64,000 nucleotides of DNA, taken from contig NZ_PYFX01000003.1 of the NCBI RefSeq assembly GCF_003020115.1, forward strand, positions 1 to 64,000, written 5' to 3'. The translations under genes were made by a program, and so were the position numbers. Each line of letters starts with the position of its first letter. The stretch's first letter is position 1. This DNA is from Bradyrhizobium sp. MOS002. GTDB lineage: Bacteria; Pseudomonadota; Alphaproteobacteria; Rhizobiales; Xanthobacteraceae. This document shows positions 16,123 to 24,304 of this stretch, piece by piece. The notes beneath the pieces are model-generated. The model saw only the letters and a program-made list of their open reading frames with translations. It was not told the DNA's origin and did not search any database.

Positions 16123-18328
16123 GGTCCGCCGTACCGCCGCCGCGCTCGAAGTCCGCGGCCTCGACGTCTATTATGGCCATTCGCACGCGCTGCAGGGTGT
16201 CGATCTGACACTCGAGGCCGGCGTGTTCTCGGTCGTCGGCCGCAACGGCATGGGCAAGACTACGCTGTGCAAGGCCATCATGGGGCTGGTGCCGGTCAGC
16301 GGCGGCTCGATCCGCATCCGCGGCGATGACATCACCCGGCAGCCGCCCGCCCACATAGCCCGACTCGGCGTCGGCTACGTTCCGCAGGGACGGCGGCTGT
16401 GGCGTTCACTCAGCGTCGACGAACATCTGCAGCTTGCCGCCGGCTTGCGCCGCGGCGCCTGGACGGTCGAGCGCATCTACAAGACGTTTCCGCGGTTGGC
16501 CGAGCGCAAGGATCACGGCGGCGGCCAGCTCTCCGGCGGCGAACAACAGATGCTCGCGATCTCCCGCGCGTTGCTCACCAACCCGCGGCTCCTGATCATG
16601 GACGAGCCCACCGAAGGGCTCGCGCCCGTCATCGTGGCCCAGGTCGAGGAGATGCTGCTGCGACTTGGCGAGGACGGCGACATGTCCGTGCTCGTGATCG
16701 AGCAGAATATCGGCGTGGCGACGGCCGTGTCGCGCAACGTCGCGATCATGGTCAACGGTCGCGTTAACCGCATCATCGATTCGGTACGGCTTGCCGCCGA
16801 TCGCGAACTGCAGCAGCGCCTGCTTGGTGTCGGAATGCACGCCGGACTCGAGCTCGACCTCGACGTGCCGTCGGCGGAGGCGGAAGCGAAGCCTTCTCCG
16901 CCGCAGAGCCGTTCAGGCGGAGCGATCCGCATCTATATGTCCAACCCGACGCCGCCGACACGATGGTCGCAACCGGTGCCGATCGCCCGCATCGAGGCCG
17001 CGGCCCGCACGTTCTCGGCCCAGGTGATGCGTCTCGACGAGACGGCACGGCGCAGCCGCGAGCCGGTCGCGGCGCAAACGCAGGGCTCTCCGGTTGTGCT
17101 CGTCGTCGGTACGCTCGACACCAAGGGCACGGAGCTCCGTTTCATCCGCGACATCATCGCCGGGACCGGCCTGCGAACGCGTTTGGTCGATGTCTCCACC
17201 AGCGGCAGGCACGCGGCCAGCGATGTCTCCGCGCAGGAGATCGCCTTGAACCATGGTCGCGGCGGATCGGCGGTGTTCGGACCCGACCGCGGCGCCGCCG
17301 TCACCGCGATGGCCGAGGCCTTCGCCAGCTGGCTGCGGCGGCAGAGCAATGTTGCCGGCGTGATTTCGGCGGGCGGCTCGGGCGCAGCGTCGCTGGTCGC
17401 GCCCGGTATGCGGGCCCTTCCTGTCGGGGTGCCGAAGCTCATCGTCTCGTCCGTCGCCTCCGGCGACGTCGGGCCCTATGTCGGCCCCGCGGACATCACC
17501 ATGATGCATTCGGTTGCCGACGTGCAGGGCCTCAACTCGATCTCGCGCGCCGTGCTGGCCAACGGCGCCAACGCGCTGGCCGGCATGGTCAAGGCGCGCC
17601 TTGATCAGCATGCACGAAAGGATCGCGACGACGGCGGATTGCCGTCGGTCGGCATCACCATGTTCGGTGTCACCACGCCGGCGGTGCAGAAGATCGCGGC
17701 CGACTTGCGCGAGGATTTCGAGTGTCTCGTTTTCCACGCCACCGGCGTTGGAGGACGCTCAATGGAGAAGCTCGTCGATTCCGGGCAGCTCGCAGGCGTC
17801 ATCGACCTCACGACCACGGAGGTCGGCGATCTCCTGATGGGCGGCGTGTTCCCGGCCAACGACGACCGCTTTGGCGCCATCATCCGCAGCCGGGTGCCTT
17901 ATGTCGGCTCGGTAGGCGCGCTGGACATGGTGAATTTCGGCGCCCCCGAGACCATCCCGGAGCGCTACCGCGGCAGGAAATTCCACGTCCACAACCCGCA
18001 GGTCACCTTGATGCGGACGACGGCAGAGGAGAACGAGCGCATCGGGCACTGGGTCTCCGATCGGCTCAATCGGATGGACGGCCCGGTGCGCCTCTTCCTG
18101 CCCGAGGGCGGCGTCTCCGCGCTCGACGCGCGAGGGCAGCCGTTCTGGGATCCGGACGCCGATGCGGCGCTGTTCGGTACGCTGGAGCGCAATGTGCGGC
18201 AGACCACCAACCGTCAGCTCATCCGCGTTCCCAAGAACATCAATGACCCCGAGTTCGCCTCCACCATTGTCAGCGCGTTCCGAACATTGTTCGGCCGCAA
18301 CGGGGCGCGCCGGAGACTTGCGAGGTGA
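16115..18328 (+). CDS. Fusion: LivF-type ABC ATPase plus Tm-1-like (UPF0261) domain, 737 aa
   Basis: Residues 1-240 are a complete LivF ATPase: Walker A GRNGMGKTT (42-50), signature LSGGEQQM (139-146), Walker B LLIMDEP (159-165). A Pro/Ser/Ala-rich linker follows, about 250-320. Residues 326-730 form a UPF0261/Tm-1-like domain (VVLVVGTLDTKGTELRFIRD; GVISAGGSGAASLVAPGMRA; FHATGVGGRSMEKLVDSG). A LivF protein normally ends near 240, so this is a fusion with no frameshift in between. The N-terminal domain of tomato Tm-1 belongs to the same family. The fused domain may act on the imported compound or tune transport; its substrate is unknown. Confidence 0.93.
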   Translation: MNEVRRTAAALEVRGLDVYYGHSHALQGVDLTLEAGVFSVVGRNGMGKTTLCKAIMGLVPVSGGSIRIRGDDITRQPPAHIARLGVGYVPQGRRLWRSLSVDEHLQLAAGLRRGAWTVERIYKTFPRLAERKDHGGGQLSGGEQQMLAISRALLTNPRLLIMDEPTEGLAPVIVAQVEEMLLRLGEDGDMSVLVIEQNIGVATAVSRNVAIMVNGRVNRIIDSVRLAADRELQQRLLGVGMHAGLELDLDVPSAEAEAKPSPPQSRSGGAIRIYMSNPTPPTRWSQPVPIARIEAAARTFSAQVMRLDETARRSREPVAAQTQGSPVVLVVGTLDTKGTELRFIRDIIAGTGLRTRLVDVSTSGRHAASDVSAQEIALNHGRGGSAVFGPDRGAAVTAMAEAFASWLRRQSNVAGVISAGGSGAASLVAPGMRALPVGVPKLIVSSVASGDVGPYVGPADITMMHSVADVQGLNSISRAVLANGANALAGMVKARLDQHARKDRDDGGLPSVGITMFGVTTPAVQKIAADLREDFECLVFHATGVGGRSMEKLVDSGQLAGVIDLTTTEVGDLLMGGVFPANDDRFGAIIRSRVPYVGSVGALDMVNFGAPETIPERYRGRKFHVHNPQVTLMRTTAEENERIGHWVSDRLNRMDGPVRLFLPEGGVSALDARGQPFWDPDADAALFGTLERNVRQTTNRQLIRVPKNINDPEFASTIVSAFRTLFGRNGARRRLAR

Positions 18329-18331
18329 CCA

Positions 18332-19165
18332 ATGGCCCGGTTTGAACGCGCTGCACTGTTAAAGCGCTTCCGCGACATGGCGAGGCGCGGCGAGCCCATT
18401 GTAGGTGGCGGCGCCGGCACCGGCCTTTCGGCCAAATGCGAGGAGGCCGGCGGTGTCGATCTCATCGTCATCTACAATTCCGGCCGCTACCGCATGGCCG
18501 GCCGGGGCTCGTTGGCAGGATTGATGGCTTACGGTGACGCCAACGCCATCGTGCTGGAGATGGCCGGCGAAGTGCTGCCCGTCGTCACCAGGACGCCAGT
18601 GCTCGCTGGCGTCAATGGCACGGATCCGTTCCGCGACATGGATCTCTTCCTGGACCAATTGAAAGCGCTCGGCTTCGCCGGCGTGCAGAACTTTCCGACC
18701 GTCGGCCTTATCGACGGTGTGTTCCGCGCCAACCTCGAAGAGACCGGCATGTCCTATGCGCTCGAAATCGACATGATCGCAAAGGCGCGCGAGAAGGATC
18801 TGCTGACGACGCCCTATGTCTTTAGCGAGAAGGAAGCCGCCGCGATGGCGATCGCGGGCGCGGATATCATCGTCTGTCATCTGGGCCTGACGACCGGGGG
18901 CACCATCGGCGCGCAGACCGCCCTCAAGCTGACGGATTGCCCGGCGCATATCGACACCTGGGCCTCCGCCGCGCTCGGCGTCAATCCGGACATTCTGGTG
19001 CTCGCTCATGGCGGACCGATTTCCGATCCGGACGATGCCGATTTCATCATGAGGAACACGCGCCACTGCCACGGCTTCTACGGCGCCTCCTCGATGGAGC
19101 GACTGCCGGTCGAGCGGGCGCTGACGGATCAAGTGCGCAAATTCAAGGCGATCGGCGCGCGATAA
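18332..19165 (+). CDS. TIM-barrel protein of the PEP-hydrolase-like family (Tm-1 C-terminal-like)
   Basis: 277 residues starting three bases after the fusion gene. It has the pattern of the family annotated as phosphoenolpyruvate hydrolase-like TIM barrel (PF09370): [39 protein letters not shown] and [12 protein letters not shown]. These proteins are commonly encoded next to UPF0261 proteins, and the two are joined in one chain in the plant Tm-1 protein. The pair therefore probably works together. The enzymatic activity is not established here, and the name should not be taken as a reaction. Confidence 0.85.
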   Translation: MARFERAALLKRFRDMARRGEPIVGGGAGTGLSAKCEEAGGVDLIVIYNSGRYRMAGRGSLAGLMAYGDANAIVLEMAGEVLPVVTRTPVLAGVNGTDPFRDMDLFLDQLKALGFAGVQNFPTVGLIDGVFRANLEETGMSYALEIDMIAKAREKDLLTTPYVFSEKEAAAMAIAGADIIVCHLGLTTGGTIGAQTALKLTDCPAHIDTWASAALGVNPDILVLAHGGPISDPDDADFIMRNTRHCHGFYGASSMERLPVERALTDQVRKFKAIGAR

Positions 19166-19190
19166 CGCCGAAAGGTCGAGGGAGAGAAAC

Positions 19191-22094
19191 ATGTCAGGGA
19201 CTCTGGTCGGTGAATTGATCCTCTGGCTGATCGTCGCCATCGTGGTGATCGTGGTCGGCGTCTACATCGTGAATTGGCTCTATCACCGCTCGTCCAAGGA
19301 GACCTCATTCGTCCGGACCGGCCTGCTCGGCGAACGCGTCGTGATCAACGGCGGCGCCTTCGTGCTGCCGTTCATCCACGACTACACGCCAGTCAACATG
19401 AACGTGCAGCCGATGGGCATCGTACGCTCCCGGCAAGACGCCGTGATCACCCGCGACCGCATGCGCGTCGACATCGAAGCCGATTTCTATGTCCGCGTCC
19501 AGGCGACCCGCGAAGCCGTGTCTATCGCGGCCGCCACGCTCGGCCGCCGCACCATGGAGCCCGAACAGCTCCACGCCCTCCTCGCCGGCAAATTCATCTC
19601 AGCCATTCGTTCCGTTGCCTCGGAGATGACCCTCGAGCAGATGCACGAGCAGCGCGGAGAGTACGTCGCCCGCCTCAAGGCGAACGCGGCAGAGGCGCTT
19701 GCCCAGAACGGACTCGAGCTGGAATCAGTCGCGATCACCGATCTCGATCAGACCGATCTCGAATTCTTCAATCCCTCGAACCGCTTCGACGCCGAAGGCC
19801 TCACCCGCCTGATGGAGGACATCGAGGCCAAGCGCAAGCTGCGCAACGACATCGAGCAGGATTCGATGATCAAAATCCGCTCCCGCAATTTGGAGGCCGA
19901 GCGGCAGGCGCTTGAGATCGAGCGAGAAAGTGAGACAGCGCGCCTCGACCAGGAGCGTGACATCGAGATGCGCCGCGCCCTGCAGCGCACCGAGGTCGCA
20001 CGTGAGCGGGCCCTGCGCGAGACCGAAGCCGAGCAGGCGCAGATTTCCGCCCGCGAGACCATCGAGAAGGCACGAATCGCCAACGACCAGGCGATCGCCG
20101 AAGCCCGCATCGCCTCGGAGCGTGAGACCCGTCAGCGGGAGATCGAGCGCACCCGCACCATCGAGGAGAAGGAACTGTTGGCACGGGAGGAGATCGAGAA
20201 GACCCGGATCGCCAACCAGCGCTCGATCGATACCAACCGAATCGCCTCCGAGCGCGAGGTGCGCCAGCGCGAAATCGAGCGAATGCAGACCATCGAGGAA
20301 GCAGAGATCGCCGCCCGCGAGGCGATCGAGAAAGCGCGTATTCAGCAAGACCGCGTCGTGACCGACGCCCGCATCGCCAACGAAGAGGAGACCCGGCGCA
20401 GGGAGATCGACCGGACCCGCGCTGTGGACGAAGCCGAGATCGCTGCCCGCGAGACGACCGAAAAGGCCCGCATCGCCCAGACCATGATTGTCAATGTTGA
20501 GCGCATCGCATCCGACGAGCGCACCCGCGCGCTGGAGATCCAGCAGGTGCGTAACATCCAGGAAGCCGAGATCGAGGCGCAGCGCGCGGTCGAGGCGGCG
20601 CGCATCGCCCGCGAGCACAGGCTCGCCGTCGAGCGCATCGCGGTCGACCAGAATACCCGGCAGTTGGAGATCGAGCGCAACCAGACGCTGGAAGTCGCAG
20701 AAGTCACGGCGCGCGAAGCCACGGAAGCTGCCCGCATCACCCAGCAAGAACGCGTTCGATCCCTGGAAATCGCCCGCAACCGCGCCGTCGAGGAAGCCGA
20801 CATTGCCTCACGCGAAGCCATCGAAGCCGCCCGGATCGCGCAGGAGAAGTCCGTTGCAGCCGAGCGTATCCAGGCCGAGCGTGATACGCGCGCGCTCGAG
20901 ATCGAGCGCACAGCCGTGCTCGAAGCCGCTGAGTTGAACCGGCGCGACACCATCGAGCGCCAGCGCATCGGCGTCGATCTCGCGCTCGAAGCCGAGCGCA
21001 TCACGTCCTCCAGGAAGCGCGAGGTACTCAATATCGAGCACAAGAAGGCGATCGAGATCGCGGATGAGGACCGCGTCATCGCGCTCTCGGCCAAGAAGTC
21101 CGAGCGCATAGACGCCGACCGCCAGGTCAGGCAGGCCGAGATTGTCGCACGCAAGGAGGTCGAGACCACGGACGTCTCGCGCGAGCAAGCGCTGGAGACG
21201 GCGCGGATCGAACGCCGACGTTCGATCGAACAACTCGAAGTCGCCCGTGTCCAGTCGCTCCAGGAAGCCGAGATTGCCGCGCGCGAAGAGGTCGACCGCG
21301 CCCGCATTGCCTCCGATCGCGGCCTCGACGAGGCGCGCATCGGCCGCGAGCGCGAGCTGCGCAAGCTTGAAATCAATCGCGAGAAGGAGGTCGAGACCGT
21401 TCTGATGGAGAAGGCGATTGCCATTCACCTGAAGTCGTTGGAGGAATCCGCGGCCAAGGCCTCGGCCGAGGAAGCGCGGGTGCATGCCACTGAAGCCACC
21501 GAGCGCGTCATTACCGCGCGCGAGAGCGAGATCGCGAAGCGCCGGAAGACCGTGGAGATCCTGATCGCCGAGAAGCAGGCCGAGGAGACGCGAATTGCCG
21601 CGGAAGCCGAACGTATCCGCGCAGCGGTCGAGGCCGAGGCGCAGCGTATGCTCAACGAGGCTGAGAACGTGCTGACGGACCAGGCGCGCTACTCGCTGTT
21701 CCGGAGAAAGCTGCTCGACCGCATCGAGGGCATCGTCCGTGAGAGCGTCAAGCCGATGGAGAAGATCGAGGGCATCCGCATCCTTCAGGTGGATGGCCTC
21801 AACGGCAACGGCCATAGCGGCAATGGCGGCCGCAGCGCCACCGACGAGGTGATCGACTCAGCACTGCGCTACCGCGTCCAGGCGCCGCTGATCGACTCGC
21901 TTCTGGCGGACATCGGCGTCGAAGGCGGCAGCCTCGCCAAGATGCCGGGCCTGATCCGGGAAGCCCGCGACATGCAGGGCATCAAGGAGTCCGCACGCAA
22001 AAGCGGCGGTGGCGGCGAGAAGCCGGCTGCTGCGCCCTCGCCTTCAGCCGACGGCGAGCCGCCCGCCGAGCGCAGCCCCCGGAAGAAGGGCTGA
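19191..22094 (+). CDS. Giant SPFH/flotillin-like membrane protein with hendecad coiled coil (967 aa)
   Basis: One N-terminal membrane helix (residues about 8-30) is followed by a band-7/SPFH domain (about 35-200; RTGLLGERVVINGGAFVLP, FFNPSNRFDAEGLTRLMED). From about 240 to 735 the chain is an unbroken 11-residue repeat, for example RIANDQAIAEA / RIASERETRQR / EIERTRTIEEK. Four units make a 44-residue super-repeat seen several times. A flotillin-like end (about 780-910) and a Gly/Pro/Lys tail follow. Flotillins are usually 450-650 residues. The protein probably forms a membrane scaffold or rod; its place in a transport/oxidation operon suggests it organises those enzymes. GGGAGAG precedes the start. 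Confidence 0.92.
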   Translation: MSGTLVGELILWLIVAIVVIVVGVYIVNWLYHRSSKETSFVRTGLLGERVVINGGAFVLPFIHDYTPVNMNVQPMGIVRSRQDAVITRDRMRVDIEADFYVRVQATREAVSIAAATLGRRTMEPEQLHALLAGKFISAIRSVASEMTLEQMHEQRGEYVARLKANAAEALAQNGLELESVAITDLDQTDLEFFNPSNRFDAEGLTRLMEDIEAKRKLRNDIEQDSMIKIRSRNLEAERQALEIERESETARLDQERDIEMRRALQRTEVARERALRETEAEQAQISARETIEKARIANDQAIAEARIASERETRQREIERTRTIEEKELLAREEIEKTRIANQRSIDTNRIASEREVRQREIERMQTIEEAEIAAREAIEKARIQQDRVVTDARIANEEETRRREIDRTRAVDEAEIAARETTEKARIAQTMIVNVERIASDERTRALEIQQVRNIQEAEIEAQRAVEAARIAREHRLAVERIAVDQNTRQLEIERNQTLEVAEVTAREATEAARITQQERVRSLEIARNRAVEEADIASREAIEAARIAQEKSVAAERIQAERDTRALEIERTAVLEAAELNRRDTIERQRIGVDLALEAERITSSRKREVLNIEHKKAIEIADEDRVIALSAKKSERIDADRQVRQAEIVARKEVETTDVSREQALETARIERRRSIEQLEVARVQSLQEAEIAAREEVDRARIASDRGLDEARIGRERELRKLEINREKEVETVLMEKAIAIHLKSLEESAAKASAEEARVHATEATERVITARESEIAKRRKTVEILIAEKQAEETRIAAEAERIRAAVEAEAQRMLNEAENVLTDQARYSLFRRKLLDRIEGIVRESVKPMEKIEGIRILQVDGLNGNGHSGNGGRSATDEVIDSALRYRVQAPLIDSLLADIGVEGGSLAKMPGLIREARDMQGIKESARKSGGGGEKPAAAPSPSADGEPPAERSPRKKG

Positions 22095-22103
22095 GGTCGC
22101 ACC

Positions 22104-22541
22104 ATGGCCCGCGTCTACGTCTCAACCGTCGTCAACGCGCGCAACGATCGCGTCTGGGCGCGGGTACGCGACTTCAACGGTCTGCCGAACTGGCATCCCG
22201 CGATTGCGGAAAGCCGCATCGAGGGCGGCGAGCCCTCCGACAAGATCGGCTGCGTCAGGGATTTTCGCCTGCGCAACGGCGATCGCATCCGGGAGAAGCT
22301 GCTCGGCCTGTCCGATTACGACATGTTCTGCACCTACTCGATCCTCGAATCCCCGATGGGGGTCGAGGACTACGTCGCGACGCTTCGGCTGACGCCGGTC
22401 ACGGATGGCGACCAGACTTTCATGGAATGGACCGCCGAGTTCGACTGCGCACCCGAGCGGGAGGCGGAGCTCGTCGCAAGTATCGGCGGCGGCGTGTTCC
22501 AGGGTGGCTTCGACGCCCTCAAACGCCAGTTCGGAGGCTGA
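22104..22541 (+). CDS. SRPBCC-family protein 1 (145 aa)
   Basis: A compact START/Bet v 1-like (SRPBCC) protein with the pattern DFNGLPNWHPAIAES and DKIGCVRDFRLRNGDRIREK near residues 20-70, then a C-terminal amphipathic helix (VFQGGFDALKRQF). The fold binds hydrophobic ligands. In carbon monoxide dehydrogenase operons a related protein, CoxG, recruits CO dehydrogenase to the membrane. This gene lies just upstream of a second copy and of the molybdenum hydroxylase genes, so a CoxG-like role or ligand delivery is plausible. Confidence 0.85.
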   Translation: MARVYVSTVVNARNDRVWARVRDFNGLPNWHPAIAESRIEGGEPSDKIGCVRDFRLRNGDRIREKLLGLSDYDMFCTYSILESPMGVEDYVATLRLTPVTDGDQTFMEWTAEFDCAPEREAELVASIGGGVFQGGFDALKRQFGG

Positions 22542-22546
22542 GCGCC

Positions 22547-22996
22547 GTGCCGCATATCGTCAAGAGCACGATCCTGGATGCGCCGACCGGCTCCGTGTGG
22601 GCCGTGCTGCGCGATTTCAACGGGCACGATCGCTGGCATCCGGCGGTCGCGTCCTCCACGATCGAGCGCGCACAGGCCCCAGACAAGATCGGCTGTGTCA
22701 GGCGGTTCAAGCTGCAGGACGGCTCGGAGCTGCGCGAACAATTGCTGACGCTGTCGGATCTGGAGCAAACCTTCAGCTATTGCCTGCTCGATACGCCGGT
22801 CCCGATGTTCAACTACGTGGCCCACATCCGCCTGCTGCCGGTGACGGACGGCGACCGCACCTTCTGGCACTGGGAATCCCGCTTCTCGACGCGGCCGGAG
22901 GACAAGGACCGCATCACCCACATGGTCGCGGAAGACATCTACCAGGCGGGGTTCGAAGCGATCCGCCGGCACCTCAAGGAGGCTGTGTCAACATGA
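22547..22996 (+). CDS. SRPBCC-family protein 2 (149 aa), tandem paralogue
   Basis: Starts at a GTG at 22547 five bases after the previous stop. An open frame extends upstream inside the previous gene and was ignored. It aligns with its neighbour over the whole length: DFNGHDRWHPAVASS against DFNGLPNWHPAIAES, and DKIGCVRRFKLQDG against DKIGCVRDFRLRNG. It is therefore a tandem duplicate that has diverged. Its stop overlaps the start of the FAD subunit gene in ATGA. The pair may bind two ligands or form a heterodimer. Confidence 0.85.
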   Translation: MPHIVKSTILDAPTGSVWAVLRDFNGHDRWHPAVASSTIERAQAPDKIGCVRRFKLQDGSELREQLLTLSDLEQTFSYCLLDTPVPMFNYVAHIRLLPVTDGDRTFWHWESRFSTRPEDKDRITHMVAEDIYQAGFEAIRRHLKEAVST

Positions 22997-23811
22997 CTGT
23001 GACGGTGAAGACCTTCACGAGCTCGAGCGAGGCCGCCGCCGCGCTGTCGTCCGATCGCAACGCGCGCTATCTCGGCGGCGGCACGCTGGTGATGCGCGCA
23101 CTGAACGAAGGCGACATCTCGCTCTCGACCGTCGTGCGCGCCAATGACCAAGCCTTGACGCGCATCGACTCATCCGGCCCGCGGATCACACTGGGGGCTG
23201 GCGTGACTTTCGCCCGGATTCTGGGTGAGCGCGACCTCGCTTTCCTGCACGCTCCTGCCCGCTCGATCGGTGGCCCGGCGGTCCGCAACATGGGTACGGT
23301 CGGTGGCAATCTGTTCGCGCCCAATCCCTATGGCGATTTCACCGTGGCTCTGCTTGCGCTCGATGCCACGGTGGCCCTGCAAGGCGGCTTTGGATCGCGC
23401 GACATTCCAATTGAGGAGTTTTTGCAGTCGCGTGATAGGCAGGCCGGCACGCTCGTGCTGTCGGTGTCCTGCACGCGACCGACCAGCGCGGAGGCTTTCC
23501 GCTACCGCAAGATCGCACGGATCAAGCCCAAGGGCGGCTCGGTCATCACGCTCGCCGCACATCTGCCTATCAGTGGCGGACGGATCGCCGGAGCACGGAT
23601 TGCATTGGGGTCGATGGCGCCGACGCAAATACGTGCGCGGGCGGCCGAACGCGCTCTGGAAGGCCGCGCACTCGATGCCGCGACCGCTGCGGCCGCAGCC
23701 TCTGCAGCCGCGGAAGGAACATCGCCGTCCGACAACGCGCTCGGCAGCGCCTGGTACCGCCGTGAGATCGTCGGCGTCCATCTGCGTCGTCTTCTCTTGG
23801 GTCAGGAATAG
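22993..23811 (+). CDS. Molybdenum hydroxylase, FAD-binding subunit (CoxM/CutM type)
   Basis: 272 residues from the ATG at 22993, which overlaps the previous stop. FAD-binding motifs of the vanillyl-alcohol-oxidase fold are visible: ARYLGGGTLVMRALNEG near residues 25-41 and GGPAVRNMGTVGGNLFAP near 92-109. A CO-dehydrogenase flavoprotein C-terminal domain follows (FRYRKIARIKPKGGSVIT). It takes electrons from the 2Fe-2S subunit. The order medium, small, large is the same as in cox operons. Confidence 0.92.
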   Translation: MTVTVKTFTSSSEAAAALSSDRNARYLGGGTLVMRALNEGDISLSTVVRANDQALTRIDSSGPRITLGAGVTFARILGERDLAFLHAPARSIGGPAVRNMGTVGGNLFAPNPYGDFTVALLALDATVALQGGFGSRDIPIEEFLQSRDRQAGTLVLSVSCTRPTSAEAFRYRKIARIKPKGGSVITLAAHLPISGGRIAGARIALGSMAPTQIRARAAERALEGRALDAATAAAAASAAAEGTSPSDNALGSAWYRREIVGVHLRRLLLGQE

Positions 23812-23816
23812 ATCGT

Positions 23817-24293
23817 ATGGCCAAGACTGCCCTGCAATTTCGTCACAACGGCAGCGATGTCGCCATTTTCGTTGATGGCGGCACCAACCTTCTCGTTGCA
23901 CTTCGCGAATTGATCGGCGACATGACGCCGAAGTTCGGTTGCGGCCAGGGCGGCTGCGGCACCTGCAGCGTCCTGATCGACGGCGAGCTGCATCTCTCCT
24001 GTCTGACGCTGGCCGAGACCGTTGCCGGCCGCTCCGTCGAGACGTTGGATAGCCTGAAGCAGGGACCCAACCTCCATCCGCTGCAACGCGCCTTTGCCGA
24101 GAATTTTGCTGCCCAGTGTGGCTACTGCACGCCGGGCATGCTGATGGCTGCCAAGGCACTGCTCGATCGCAATCCCTCCCCGAGCCACGCTGAAGTCGTC
24201 GAGGCGATCTCCGGCAACATCTGCCGGTGCACCGGCTACGAGCCGATCATCAACGCCATCCTCGCCGCTTCCGGCGGCCGGGCGAGCGCCTGA
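23817..24293 (+). CDS. Molybdenum hydroxylase, 2Fe-2S subunit (CoxS type)
   Basis: 158 residues with both expected clusters: the plant-type ferredoxin motif FGCGQGGCGTCSVLIDG with a further Cys in LSCLTL (residues about 40-62), and the second domain CGYCTPGM plus GNICRCTGYEPI (residues about 101-146). All eight cluster Cys appear present. It passes electrons from the molybdenum centre to FAD. It lies between the FAD subunit and the first half of the molybdopterin subunit, with 5- and 11-base gaps. Confidence 0.95.
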   Translation: MAKTALQFRHNGSDVAIFVDGGTNLLVALRELIGDMTPKFGCGQGGCGTCSVLIDGELHLSCLTLAETVAGRSVETLDSLKQGPNLHPLQRAFAENFAAQCGYCTPGMLMAAKALLDRNPSPSHAEVVEAISGNICRCTGYEPIINAILAASGGRASA

Positions 24294-24304
24294 AGGACCA
24301 GATC

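Noticed and set aside
20046..21400. Repeated DNA in the SPFH gene considered as a CRISPR-like or satellite array
   Set aside because: The repeat unit is a multiple of 33 bases in frame, encodes a continuous coiled coil and has no unique spacers.
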